From positions 124,001 to 188,000 of the forward strand of contig JAPDFW010000058.1 in the NCBI GenBank assembly GCA_028826165.1: DNA of 64,000 nucleotides. Reading direction: 5' to 3'. This document shows positions 1-11,310 of this stretch, in pieces. Within the stretch, counting starts at the first letter, position 1. Each line of letters opens with the position of its first letter. The notes under the pieces were generated by a model. That model did not search any database and was not told the DNA's origin. It saw only the letters and a list, made by a program, of their open reading frames with translations. Origin of the DNA: Anaeramoeba ignava (lineage: Eukaryota > Metamonada > Anaeramoebidae). A program made the position numbers and the translations under genes.

Positions 1-1096
1 TTTCACCTCTTGAAGGGATAAACAATTTTCTAGATTCCAACAAAGGTATCAAAACAGAAAGGATATCAGCGGGAGAAATATCGATATCCTCAATAACAAC
101 CCATCGACCTTCTTGTGCAGCTTTTGCAAGAGGGCCTGATTGCCATTTGAATTCACCTGGCTTGTCTGTGCATATATAACTTCCCAAAAGATCTTTGCTG
201 TCTGTTTGGTCTCCAATTATGATTTTTATCATTGAAGATCTATTTCCTGTTAGATCTGCAAGCCCATCAATAAGTGTTGTTTTTCCAGAGCCAGGAATTC
301 CTTCTAAGAGAATTGGGCGTCCTTGACTAATAGCAAGAGAGACTGAACTTAGATTTTTCAATGTTGTTTGTGTGAGAACAATTTCTGAATTTTTTTGAGT
401 GAATTTTTCATTAATATTTGAAGGAATTTGTTGTGAATGCAATTTTTTTGTTAAAATAACTTGACCAAATTGAACCAATTGATTTTCTAAATTAATATTT
501 TCTAAATCAATATTTTCTAATTTAATATTTTCTAATTGATTTTCCTCATTCAAAAAATTTATATCATTTGTAAATTGTTGTGAATATATTTTTCGATTTC
601 TAACATCTTTGGAACAATATCTTTCAAGCATTTCTCTTCTTTTTAAATCACTTATATTAAATAACTTGCTAATTATAAGAGTTGCATAAAATCTAATTTC
701 AATTTGTTGATGAAAAAGTAAATTGAACAAAAAAGAATAATCCAAAATTGATTGAAATTTTTCAGTTGAAAATGAAAAAAAATTAAACAATGTTTTTGTT
801 ATTAAAAGTGTTTCTCTATCATTTTGTTTTTCTGCTGAAATTGTTTCTAAAATATGTTTTTTGGTTGAAATAAATTGAAGAATAAAAGGAAGTGATTGTG
901 GAATTATTGGAAGTAAAAGACTTAAAATATATAAAATTTTTTGAAGTTTTTTAATTGAAAAATTTGTTTTCGAATTTTTTTGAATAAAACCAACTAAAAG
1001 TTTAAAAAGTTGTTTTTTATCTTTTTTAAGTAAATAATTTGAAAGTTTTAAATTTGAAAATAAACTTTCAAAATTAAAATTTTGTTTTTTTGACAT
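1..1096 (-). CDS. MDN1: Midasin (MDN1/REA1), N-terminal part, cut by window edge
   Basis: Reading the minus strand from the ATG at 1096 gives an open frame of 365 codons that runs off the window at base 1. After a poorly conserved alpha-helical N-terminus (about residues 1-235) comes a dynein-type AAA domain: Walker A GIPGSGKT near residue 265, then GDQTDSKDLLGSYICTD and PGEFKWQSGPL, and Walker B with EDIDISPADILSVLIPLLE. These blocks are diagnostic for AAA1 of midasin, the giant six-AAA-ring ATPase that strips assembly factors from pre-60S ribosomes in the nucleolus and nucleoplasm. The family is usually 4500-5500 residues, so over 90% lies outside. No intron is seen in this part. The gene is divergent from the kelch-BTB gene across about 175 bp of A/T-tract DNA with no promoter motif I can name. 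Family assignment is firm. Confidence 0.93.
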   Translation of the reverse strand, partial: MSKKQNFNFESLFSNLKLSNYLLKKDKKQLFKLLVGFIQKNSKTNFSIKKLQKILYILSLLLPIIPQSLPFILQFISTKKHILETISAEKQNDRETLLITKTLFNFFSFSTEKFQSILDYSFLFNLLFHQQIEIRFYATLIISKLFNISDLKRREMLERYCSKDVRNRKIYSQQFTNDINFLNEENQLENIKLENIDLENINLENQLVQFGQVILTKKLHSQQIPSNINEKFTQKNSEIVLTQTTLKNLSSVSLAISQGRPILLEGIPGSGKTTLIDGLADLTGNRSSMIKIIIGDQTDSKDLLGSYICTDKPGEFKWQSGPLAKAAQEGRWVVIEDIDISPADILSVLIPLLESRKLFIPSRGE

Positions 1097-1272
1097 TTTT
1101 ATTTATTTTTAAAATTGAAGAAAAAAAAAATGAAAAAAATGAAAAAAATGAAAAAAAATTTTTTTTTAATTTAAAAAAATAAAAAGGAGAAAAAAGAAAA
1201 GAAAAGAAAAGAAGAAAAAACAAAAATTTCATTTTTTTTCTTTTTTAAATTAAATTTTTTAATAATTAAATA

Positions 1273-4200
1273 ATGTTAACTGGTAAAAATATAATTTATA
1301 AAATTAAAAATTAAAATTATAAAAAAATTAAATTAAAAAATAAATAAAAGATAAAGAAATTGAAAATGGATGGATAAAAATAATAAAAAATAATCCACCA
1401 ATTTCTCGTTATGGACAATGTTCAGGTTGTTATATGAATCAACATTTTAGTTTTGGAGGTGATGGAATTTCTGGTTATTTATCAGATTTAATTTGTTTTG
1501 ATTTTATTACTCATGAATGGAAAGAAATTGAATTAACTGGTGATATTCCTGAAAAGAGAACTGGTCATTCTGGTGTTATTGACCATCAAAATGGAATTTT
1601 TTATATTTTTGGAGGGTTTTTATCAATTTCCATATAAATATTTTTAATATTGATTTTAAATATAAATATAATTATAAATATAAATATAAATATAAATATA
1701 AATATAAATATAAATATAAATATAAATATAAATATAAATATAAATATAAATATAAATATAAATATAAATATAAATATAAATATAAATATAAATATAAATA
1801 TAAATATAAATATAAAATATAAATATAAATATAAATATAAATATAAATATAAAATAAACATAAATATAAATATAAATCTAAATATAAATCTAAATATAAA
1901 TATAAATCTAAATATAAATATAAATATAAATATAAATATAAATATAAATATAAATATAAATATATAAATATAAATATAAAATAAATATAAATATAAAAAT
2001 ATAAATATAAATATAAATATAAATATAAATATAAATATAAATATAAATATAAATATAAATATAAATATAAATATAAATATAAATATAAATATAAATATAA
2101 ATATAATTATAAATATAAATATAAATCTAAATCTAAATATAAATATAAATATAAATATAAATATAAATATAAATTAATTTTAATTTTAATTTGAATATTA
2201 ATAAAAAAAAGTATTAAAGATGGAGGTGTATTTTTAAATGATCTTACCGCAATTGATTTAAATAATTTTTCATGCAAATTACTTAAACATTCTTCTACTG
2301 CTTGTGAACCTCGTTCAAGAACAACACCAGTTCTTTATAATAATAAAATTTATCTTTTTGGAGGTTTTTCTTCAAATTATGGTGATTATAATGATATTTG
2401 TTGTTTTGATTTAGAACGATCTAAATGGTCTAAAATTCCAACAAAAGGAAATCCACCATTATCAAGAGGAGGACATGTAACACTTTTACAGGATGATACT
2501 ATGTATATTTTTGGTAAAGAGATTAAAAATTAATTTTAATATTAATTTTGATATTAATTTTATAAATGAATTTTAATTTTAATTTTATAAATGAATTTTA
2601 ATTTTAATTTTAATTTTAATTTTAATTTTAATTTTAATTTTAATTTTAATTTTAATTTTAATTTTAATTTTAATTTTAATTTTAATTTTAATTTTAATTT
2701 TAATTTTAATTTTAATTTTAATTTTAATTTTAATTTTAATTTTAATTTTAAATTTATAAATTAATTTTAATTTTAATTTTAATTTGAATTTTAAATTTAT
2801 AAATTAATTTTAATTTTAATTTGAATTTTAAATTTATAAATTAATTTTAATTTTATAAATGAATTTTAATTGTAATATTAATTTTAATCTCGAAAAGGTG
2901 GATGCGGTGGAAGAAACCCACATCATTACAATGACCTCCATACATACAATATTTCTAAAAACGAATGGAAAAATATCAAAACAAAAGGAAAAAAACCATT
3001 TCCAAGAAGAAATCACTCAGCAGCAATTTTGAATAATAAAATTTATATTTATGGAGGAAAACCAGGAGATGGAACAAAATTTCTTTCAGATCAAAAACAC
3101 ATTTTCCAAGATTTTTGGGTTTATGATATCAAAAAAAATAAATGGGAGGAAATTTTGCCACAATCAGGAATATCAAATGTTCCAACAAAAGAAACCTTTA
3201 AAGGATTACAAAGTAATTTAGGAGGATATATTCCAATTATGCACGCAGAGAATTGGCCATCAGGTCGTGTTGGTCATTCTTTTGCAACTTTAAACAATTC
3301 TATTATTTTGTTTGGAGGAATTTTTGATTTGCAAGGAGATTTCCCTCTTAATGACTTGTTTGTTTATAATGTTTCAGGATTTCCTGAACAAAATCAATTT
3401 AAAGAAATCATGCAATCGGAAAAACTATGTGATAAACAACTCAATTTGTTTGGCTACTCTCTTCTTTGTAATTCCAATTTATTGCAACTTCGATTAAACC
3501 AGTTTGTTTTGCATGATCCAAGAAATGATTCAAGAATTTTGGAATTGAATGTTTTGGAAAATTATTTACTTCATAGTCTTGGAAAGGAAGAAGTTGTTAA
3601 AGCTTTGATTATGTTTTTATATTGCGGAATTTTTGACAATTCATCAATCAAAACGCAAAAATCACTTCTTGAACTCTATCAACTTGCTAAAAATCTTGAT
3701 TTCAAAGAATTAATTTTACTTTGTGAAGGTCGGTTTGTAATTAATGAAGAAAATTCTCATTTGTGGTCAATATCGCAACTTTACAACCAAGAAAACACAA
3801 AAAATTTCACGTTGACAGTTGGAAATGAAACTGTAATGGTTCATAAATTTGTTCTTGCTTTGAGAAGTAAACTTTATTTCGATATGTTTCGAAGTGTTGA
3901 CGATAGCTCAAATGTTGCTCCAGATCTCAGTGGATTATCAGTAAATGCTGTTAAGGAATTGATCAAGTTTTTTTATTTTGGGAAAATTGATGAAAATTTC
4001 GATTTGAAAATTTGTTTAGAACTTTCTGGATTTTCGGATTATTATCAACTTTATATCCCTTTGGAAACCTTTATTACACAAAGAATTAACACTTATTTGG
4101 CTTCAAAGAAAACCCGAAGTTGGTCTGTTGATGATGTTTGTTTGTGGTTGACTGTTATTGGATTTGGTGATTTGATTCCTATTTTTCTTGATTTGAATAT

Positions 4201-4312
4201 TAATGGTTCAAAATTAATGAAAATTAAATTCAATGAATTAAAAACTAAATTTGATATGAATATTGTTGGTCCAAGATTACTATTAAATTCTAAAATTAGA
4301 GCATTGAAATAA
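1273..4312 (+). CDS. Kelch-repeat / BTB / BTB / SAM protein, four exons
   Basis: Spliced model: exons 1273-1282, 1351-1615, 2212-2513, 2898-4312 (663 aa); all junctions are GT-AG and in phase. Exon 1 is only ten coding bases (ATGTTAACTG), needed because the frame of exon 2 has a stop and no ATG upstream. The N-terminal ~380 residues hold kelch motifs (YIFGG, YLFGG, YIYGG, ILFGG, each followed by a W/Y strand) forming a beta-propeller. Two BTB/POZ modules follow, the first degenerate, the second clear (VHKFVLALRS, then IKFFYFG). The C-terminus (from WSVDDVCLWL) is a SAM domain. Kelch-BTB proteins typically recruit substrates to cullin-3 ubiquitin ligases; SAM domains self-associate. Introns 2 and 3 are microsatellite-filled. 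Domain calls are strong; substrate and ligase use are inference. Confidence 0.9.
1655..2175. repeat. (TATAAA)n microsatellite filling intron 2 of the kelch gene
   Basis: About 520 bp of nearly pure AAATAT/TATAAA hexamers with scattered single-base variants. It lies inside intron 1616-2211, bounded by GTTTTTATC at the donor and AAAAAAAG at the acceptor. Long open frames across it translate to Asn-Ile or Phe-Ile repeats and are not genes. Confidence 0.95.
2545..2880. repeat. (TTTTAA)n microsatellite filling intron 3 of the kelch gene
   Basis: Hexamer array TTTTAA interrupted by TTTATAAATGAA-like variants. It occupies most of intron 2514-2897; the flanking exons join in phase as a Gly codon (G|GT) inside a kelch blade. 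Confidence 0.93.
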
Positions 4313-4358
4313 AATCAAAATCAAAATTTTTTTTCATTTTTTCTTGTTTTCAAATTTT

Positions 4359-6586
4359 ATGAATTCTTCACAAATTTTTCATTTAAATCAATTTTTAGAA
4401 AATAATAAAAATATTAATTCAAAAGATACTTTGGGTCAAACAAAACTTTTTCAAATTTTAAAAAAAGAAACTCAAATTGAAATTTTAGAAGATTTAAAAA
4501 AATTAGGTTCAGATATTAAAATTAAAGATAAAAATCAACAAACTCCTTTACATATTGCAAGTTATTATCAAAAAGATGTTTCCATTTTCAAATTTTTAAT
4601 AGAATGGGGAGCAGAAATTAATCAAGTACAAAACAAAAACCAGAATTGTCTTCATTTAGCTTGTCTCAGTGAACGTCCATTCCAAATTATCCAATATTTG
4701 ATTCTTATTGGAATTGATCCAAATTTAAAAGATTTTTATGGAAAAACTCCACTTCATTATTCAATTCAATATAATCAAGATCCAAAAATAATTTCTCTTT
4801 TGATAAAACATTCTTCATCAATAAATATTGAGGATGATAATGGACAGATTCCTTTGCATTATTGTGGATTATTTTGTTCAAATTTTGAAATTTTCCAAAT
4901 TTTACTTGAAAATGGATCAAATGTGAATTTTGAAGATCAAACAAAATCAACAACTTTACATTATCTAACAAAGAAATATCAGCCTAATTTAACCCAAATT
5001 ATCAAATTATTTATTGATTCAAATGCAGAATTAAATATTCAAGATAATTCAATGAAAACACCTCTTCATTATGCTTGTCAATATTGTTCGAATGATTTGT
5101 CAAGTATAAAAATATTGATTGAAAATGGAAGTGAAAAAAATATTTTAGATCGAGATGGTCGTCTTCCTTTTCACTATATATGCAATAATAAATCATCACT
5201 TGAGGTTGTGAAAATGGTTCAAAACTCTCTAGATGATGCAAAAATATGGGATCATTATCAACAAATCCCACTTCATTTTGCTTGTGAATTTGATTCAAAA
5301 ATTGAAGTTTTGGAATATCTTCTTGATTTGAACAGCGATATTAATTCACAAGATATACATTTAAAAACTCCCTTGCATCTTATTTGTTCCAAAAGCACAA
5401 GTTGTGAAAAAATACAATTATTATTGCGATATAATGCAAATCCAGATTTACTAGATTTATCAAAAAGAATTCCTCTTCATTATTCTTGTTGGAAATCAAA
5501 TGATTTGCAAATCATCTCAATTTTACTATCAAAAACAACTCAAAGAAATGTTCTTGATAATCAAAACCAAACTCCCTTTCATTTTGCTTGTAAAAGAACA
5601 GATAATCTTGAAGTAATTGAATTTTTGATTCAAAATGGATTTGATTTAAATATTCAAAATTGTGAAGGAAAAACCCCTCTTTATTTCGCTGCTTTAAATT
5701 CAAATTTCCAAGTAGTTAAATTATTACTTAACCACAATGCAATTCTTGGCAATTTTCAATCCAAAAATATTCTTTTCAACAAAGATATTGAAAAACTAAT
5801 ATTTTCTTTCAATTCAATCAATAATGATATGAAAATATTTTTTGATAACCAAGAATTTTGTGATTTGGAGCTTTCTTGTTTAGATCATAAAATCACTCTT
5901 CATAAAATTATTGTGGAATGTAGATTATTTGAAAATCAATTAGATTCAACTGATAAATTTTCAAAAGAAGAAATTTTATCAAAACTTCGTCAAGTTATTC
6001 GAAAAAATACATTCCAAAACTCAAAAATTTTCTTCTCTTTTATTTATTCTGGTTTATTTGATTTGAAAAGTATTTTTATTACTATCAAAAAACAATAATA
6101 TAATATATAATAACAAAATAAAAAAAAAACGAAATAGATCAAACAATTATTGAAGATATTTGTAATGATTTAGGATTTAACGGAAATTGGATTCGATCCA
6201 AAATTGGAAGAAAATCACTAGTTCAAGATTTTGCAAAATTAATTAACTATTCAGATTCAAAAGATTTTGCAATCATTTGTGAATCAAAAAATATTCCAGT
6301 TCATAAAATAATTCTTTGTGCTAGATCAAATATTTATCGGTTTATGTTTTTATCTGTTCAAGATGATTCAAATCAAGTTCATGATTATAGTGGATTATCT
6401 TATAATTCATTTTTACATTTAATAAGATTCTTTTATCTAGATGAGTTTGATTTGATTAGTTCTGAGGATGAAATTGAAGAATTGAAGGATTGTTTGAATT
6501 ATTTTCAATTAAATGAAAACTCTTCCTTTGAAATTAGATTAAAAGAGATTGAGAAAAAATTTGATTTATTAAAAAATTTGAACTGA
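4359..6586 (+). CDS. Ankyrin-repeat / BTB / BTB protein, two exons
   Basis: Exons 4359-6069 and 6138-6586, intron 68 bp (GTATTTTT...AAATAG), 719 aa. I start at the first true ATG (MNSSQIFHL); the open frame reaches further up only through a TTG. Residues ~60-465 contain about twelve ankyrin repeats (TPLHYACQY, IPLHFACEF, TPLHLICSK, TPFHFACKR). Then comes a first BTB-like module (FCDLELSCLDHKITLHKIIV), which crosses the intron, and a canonical second BTB (DFAIICESKNIPVHKIILCARS, with LIRFFYLDEFDL). The tail is short and charged. The gene begins 46 bp after the kelch-BTB stop on the same strand, so promoter and terminator share almost no room. Likely role: BTB adaptor with an ankyrin substrate-binding surface, by family analogy. 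The function is not shown by sequence. Confidence 0.88.
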
Positions 6587-6645
6587 TGAAAATTAAAATG
6601 AAAATTAAAAAAAAATGTGAGAACTTTTTCCTTTTTCTTTTTCTT

Positions 6646-9600
6646 TTAAAAATATCGATCAGAAGAATCAATCATTCTGGAAATTTTATTTGTAAAACTA
6701 GGATACTCATTAATCAAATCCTCAACTGGAATTTGGATCTGATATTTCCAATGATGATTACGATCAGGAGGGTAATTAATTCTTTCATCTTTTGGATTTT
6801 CTATTCTTAAATCAGGATTAATTGAGAACCAATCTTGAATTGGGATTATGCAAATCATTGAATCACTTTCCAAGTTTTGCTTGATAATCTGAGTGCAAAC
6901 TTGAATATCTGCAATTTTTGGAGGATCTCCAAAATTATGAAGGATTTTATTCCAATAATATTTGCGATTGTCTGTGATTTCCCACCATTCACGAATATTT
7001 TCACTATCATGAGTTGAAGTTGAAGTCATTGACATATAATCAAATTTTTTGGGGTTATCAAAAGGTGATTCACTTGTATTAGAAGACATTCTTTCAATTT
7101 TCATTCCAGGAATTTGCATTTCTTTGAGAATGGGATCTAGACACTGGGGTTTGAATCCCAAGTCTTCTGCAATGATTAGCATCTTTGTTTTTTGAGTTAA
7201 TAAAGGAAGTCTTTTTCTTGCTGTTTGTTTCCATAATGATTCTTGTTTAGAATAGAAATATTCGTTTGATAATTTGAGAAGAACTTTTTGTATGTTAAAA
7301 TCAAGATCTTGGAATGATAATGTTTTTTGCAAATCGTATCTTGGATAAAATCTAAATAAAAGTAAAAGTTTTTTATGAAAATCAAATGAGAAAGAAAAAT
7401 ATTTCTTTTTGTATTTGAATTTGGAAAAATTATTTCATCAAAAATTTACACATCAGAATCAGGATTTCCTAAAAGACAAACTTCACTAATTAATGCAAAT
7501 AGAACTTCTTTCATTTTTTGATCTTCAACTTTCTCATAAATTTTGGATTGTGTATCAAAATCAGGTTTGAATTGAAAATTTCCAAATTGATCCTTTTCCA
7601 AAAAGTCATGAATTTTTTCGAGTTGATCCTTTTCCAAATAGTGTTCTAAAACATGAAAAGATAAATAAGGTTGACAAAGTCTTTGGAAATTTTGGATTCC
7701 CAAATTAATCAATTCTTGACGGTAAATTGGAATAGAAGGATTAAAATGACCCATTAAACCTTGTTTGTAATAATTAGGAATTTCCCAAATACGGAACCAT
7801 CCAATAATATGATCGACTCTGAGAGCCTGGAAATACTTTTCAAGACATGTCAATCTATTTATCCAATATTTATAATTTGATCTTTCCATTTCCATCCAAT
7901 TATAAGTTGGGAAAAACCAGTTTTGGCCTTTCTTTGAAAAATAATCTGGAGGAGCTCCTGCATTGCAATCCAAATTAAAAAGAGAAGGCTGAGTCCATAC
8001 ATCAGCGCTTCTTAAATCCACTCCAATGGGAAGATCTCCCATCAATACAATTCCAAGTCTATTTGCTGTTTTGACGGCTGTGCTTAACTGTTTGTCAAGC
8101 TCAAATTGAATCCAAACATAAAACATTACTCCATCAAAAATATCCGATTTTGCTGTCATTAAAAAATTAATTTCTTCCTGTGTTACTTGGCGGAATTTAT
8201 CCCACAAATTAAAGTCTGATATTCCGTTTTTATCCGCCAAAGCACACAAAACAGAATAAGCTGGTAACCATGAGCTGTTTTCTCTGATAAATTTTGCAAT
8301 TTCTTTTGATTCCTTGATTTTTTCTTTATTGATCAAAAATATTTTCCTTAAAAAATCCATTTTAGTCTTGATAACTTCGGGATAATCAAGTTCTGGATAT
8401 TTAAAAATATTGCGATTTGTTTTTGGATCGCGAACCATTTGGTTCATTTCCTTTTTGACGTTTTCAATTTCCGTTCTAATTTCATCAGAAAGATCAAGAC
8501 TATCAAGATTGATGTAAATAGGATGCAAAGCAATTGAAGAAAGAGCGGAATATGGATAAGAATCATCCCAAGTTCCTGTAATTCTTGTATCATTAATTGG
8601 CAGAATTTGAATAAAACGGAAATGCGCACGACTTGCCCAATCAGCCAATAATTCAATATCATTAAACTCTCCAACTCCAAGACCATTTTTTGATCTTATT
8701 GAGAAAACTGGGATTGAAATTCCTGCAATTCTTGGTTTTATTTGGTTTTGTGATGAACGAAGATTTCCTCCATCCAAAAATATTGCTTGAATATTTGATT
8801 TGAAATTTGATTTTAAATCTAAATTTTTTTCTGTTAATTTTGCTTTTCGATTTCCACCAAATTCATGATCAAATTTTTCTTCTGATATATAGCTTATATT
8901 TTCTTGTCTTGGACACACTATGTATTTATATTCGAATGGAAAATCTTCTTTTTCCATCCATACAACTGTTTTCCATATTGGGAATTCTTTATTTGAAACT
9001 GGAATCGAAAGATAAGGATCCCAATTTCCAAGTTTTTTTGAGCTTCCAGTTAATCTTATTTGAAAATTATCGAATGGATTTGTTGAAATTACTCTAAATT
9101 GAACAGGTATTTTGAGTTCTAAAATATTTTTTTTTCAATATTTAAATATTTATTTTGAATATTATTTTGAATTTTATTTTGAATATTTTTGCTTTGTTCT
9201 TCATCAATACCTTTTGGATCATTTTCCCATAAATTAATAATTTCAAAATCTTCGTCTTCAAAAATAGCAGGTTTGAAAAAAACATCAGTAAAAGGAGATT
9301 TTGTTAAAATAAATTCATGATATTTTAAATTTCCAAAAAAAGAATCAGATATTTCAATAAAACCTCTTTGGATATCACTTGAAAAATTTAATTTTCTTGG
9401 GAGACTTTCAATAATAATTTGATTGTTTGAATCAAATGAATCACTTGATTTAACGACATAACGATATTCAATTGGGTTTCCTTTGTGAATATAAGAAAAG
9501 GAAGCATCACACAACCAATTTTCCAATTCATTTTCCATATAATTCATTTTAATAGCCTTTTCAATATTTCCTTTTCCTAATTCAGGATGATTTCCTGTAA

Positions 9601-9994
9601 TATAAACATTTTGTCCAAAATTTGTATTGTAATGAACTTTAAACCTAATGATAATTTTTCCTTGTGATTTTGTTATTGATTCCCCCCATTCATCTTGAAT
9701 AAATCTTTTTCCTTCAACATTTGAATTAATTTTCAATTTTCGATTCTTTTTTTGTTCAAAAATAAATTTTTCATTTTGTTTTCTTAAATAAGAATATTGG
9801 AAGTAATTTTCTCTTGAAATTAAAGGAATGTTGATTTCAATTTGACTTAATAATGTATTTGAATCAATTTCAGTTTGAATTTTCAGTTTTTTTGCTTTTT
9901 CTAATTCCCAAGAACCTAATTGAGGTAAAGAACCTGTTATCCAATGTTCTGTTTCATTTTTATTATGTAAAAGTTGAAAAATTAATTTTAACAT
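6646..9994 (-). CDS. DPE2: 4-alpha-glucanotransferase, DPE2/disproportionating enzyme 2 type
   Basis: Exons (minus) 9994-9211, 9118-7450, 7351-6646; introns of 92 and 98 bp; 1052 aa. DPE2 transfers glucose from maltose to a glucan acceptor in cytosolic starch or glycogen breakdown. The N-terminus carries CBM20-like starch-binding modules (residues ~2-70 with WITGSLPQLGSWE, ~112-220 with VYITGNHPELGKGN, and from ~262 with RLTGSSKKLGNWDP); plant and protist DPE2 usually have two. The GH77 catalytic region starts near residue 394 (PVFSIRSKNGLGVGEFNDI) and contains the DPE2-type insertion. Catalytic positions are intact: nucleophile in ALRVDHIIGWFR, acid/base Glu in IIAEDLG (~880), and the third Asp in TSTHD (~930). 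The second junction restores VFYPRYDLQ, matching the family's FYPR block. It converges with the ankyrin-BTB gene, 59 bp stop to stop. High confidence. Confidence 0.94.
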
Positions 9995-10084
9995 TTTTTT
10001 TTTAATTTAAAATAAAAAAGGAAAAAAAGGAAAAAAATGAAAAAAATTTAATTTGGAAAAAGTTAATAAAAAAAAAAAAGAGGA

Positions 10085-10365
10085 ATTCTTTCTTATTTTT
10101 TCTTATTTCTTCTTTCATTTTTTATTCCATTTTTTATTTCATTTCTTATTCCATTTTTTATTCCATTTTTTATTTCATTTTTTATTTCATTTTTTATTCC
10201 ATTTTTTATTCCATTTTTTATTCCATTTTTTCTTATTTTTTATTTCATTTTTTATTCCATTTCTTATTCCATTTTTTATTCCATTTTTTATTTCATTTCT
10301 TCTTTTATTTTTTATTTCATTTCTTCTTTTATTTTTTATTCCATTTTTTATTCCATTTTTTCTTA
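10085..10365. repeat. Minisatellite based on ATTTTTTATTCC/ATTTTTTATTTC
   Basis: The space between the DPE2 start and the START-protein stop holds a degenerate array of 12-15 bp T-rich units (ATTTTTTATTCC and variants). The Phe/His-rich open frame across it is a by-product of the repeat. I see no gene or promoter motif here. Confidence 0.9.
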
Positions 10366-11250
10366 TTTTTTAGAATTTTGAGTTTCTTCTTTTTCTTTTG
10401 ATAAAAAGTTTCTTAAATTATTTAAACCATCAACAAGAACACTTGGAACAGCTCTATTAACAAGACCATAACTAATATATCCTTTAATATCACTTTGAAC
10501 GATATAACAAACTTTTGTAGCAATAATTTTTTTTTCGTTAATTTGGGTTTGATTTTTATTTTCTTTCTCATTTTCTTTTTCTTGATTGTCATCTTTTTTT
10601 TCAATTTTAATGTCATTCTCCTTTTGTTTTTCTTCTTCTTTTTCTTTTTCTTTTTCTTTATTTTCTTTTTCTTTATTTTCTTGATTGTCATCTTGTTTTT
10701 CAATTTTAATGTCATTCTCCTTTTCTTTTTCTTTATTTTCTTTTTCTTCATAAATTGGAATCATAACAAATCCACTTGGGAAATTATTCCCTAAAACACC
10801 TTTAATTTTCTTTTTTGGAGCAGAAACTGATTTTCCCGAATTAACAATAATTCCATTTTCAAAAGGAATAAAAGAACGAACATCAAAAAAATTTCTAGAA
10901 GAAATTAAACCTTTATAAACTTTATTAGTAATTGTATGACAAAGTTCAGTTTTTGTTTCTTCATCATAACATTTCAAAACTTCAATTGATTTTGTTTCTT
11001 TATCCCATTTAAGTCTTTTTTTAATATCATAAAGTAAATTTCTAATTTCAAGTGGAGTTGTGTTTTCTATTATTGTTAATGCTTTAAATCGATGAACTGG
11101 ATTTTTTTCTATAATTTTTTTAAAAACTGTTGTTTTTGCATCTTTTGATTTTTGTTTTTCCCATTTATCTGATTCATCAAGTGAATCTTGAAGAACTATT
11201 TCTGCTGTTTCTCTTGCCTCTTTAATAATTTTATCATCTGAATCTGTCAT
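10363..11250 (-). CDS. START-domain lipid-binding protein with low-complexity insert
   Basis: Single exon, 295 aa, from the ATG at 11250 (MTDSDDKII); the frame continues upstream only via TTG and T-rich sequence. The fold signature is that of StAR-related lipid transfer (START) domains: LLYDIKKRLKWDKET, then VLKCYDEETKTELCHTI, ISSRNFFDVRSF, the strand GFVMIPIY, and the C-terminal helix segment YISYGLVNRAVPS. START domains form a hydrophobic cavity for one lipid. Between the GFVMIP strand and the CYIVQSD strand a Lys/Glu/Asn-rich stretch of roughly 70 residues is inserted, made of repeated NKEKEKE and NDIKIEK units; it should loop out of the fold. There is no signal peptide or membrane segment. 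The ligand cannot be inferred. The gene is divergent from the AAA ATPase gene across the 48-bp satellite. Confidence 0.82.
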   Translation of the reverse strand: MTDSDDKIIKEARETAEIVLQDSLDESDKWEKQKSKDAKTTVFKKIIEKNPVHRFKALTIIENTTPLEIRNLLYDIKKRLKWDKETKSIEVLKCYDEETKTELCHTITNKVYKGLISSRNFFDVRSFIPFENGIIVNSGKSVSAPKKKIKGVLGNNFPSGFVMIPIYEEKENKEKEKENDIKIEKQDDNQENKEKENKEKEKEKEEEKQKENDIKIEKKDDNQEKENEKENKNQTQINEKKIIATKVCYIVQSDIKGYISYGLVNRAVPSVLVDGLNNLRNFLSKEKEETQNSKK

Positions 11251-11310
11251 TTCAAAAAAAAAATGAAAAATGAAAAAATTGAAAAAATTAAAAAAAATTT
11301 TTTTTAACAA

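Noticed and set aside
1097-1272. Additional small gene between midasin and the kelch gene
   Set aside because: Only homopolymer tracts and AAAAATG-like repeats; no frame with coding character.
1601-1967. Long Asn-Ile and Phe-Ile open frames on both strands
   Set aside because: Pure translations of the (TATAAA)n intron array; the flanking kelch exons splice across it. The same applies to Leu-Ile, Lys-Ile and Asn-Phe frames at 20430-20680, 25241-25673, 26883-27289, 55517-55844, 58236-58572 and 63538-63795.
10053-10373. Phe/His-rich 106-aa frame
   Set aside because: By-product of the ATTTTTTATTCC minisatellite, with no start context or homology.
11251-11310. Upstream extension of the START protein through a TTG
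   Set aside because: Poly-Phe/Asn translation of T-rich leader; the ATG at 11250 gives a normal START N-terminus.
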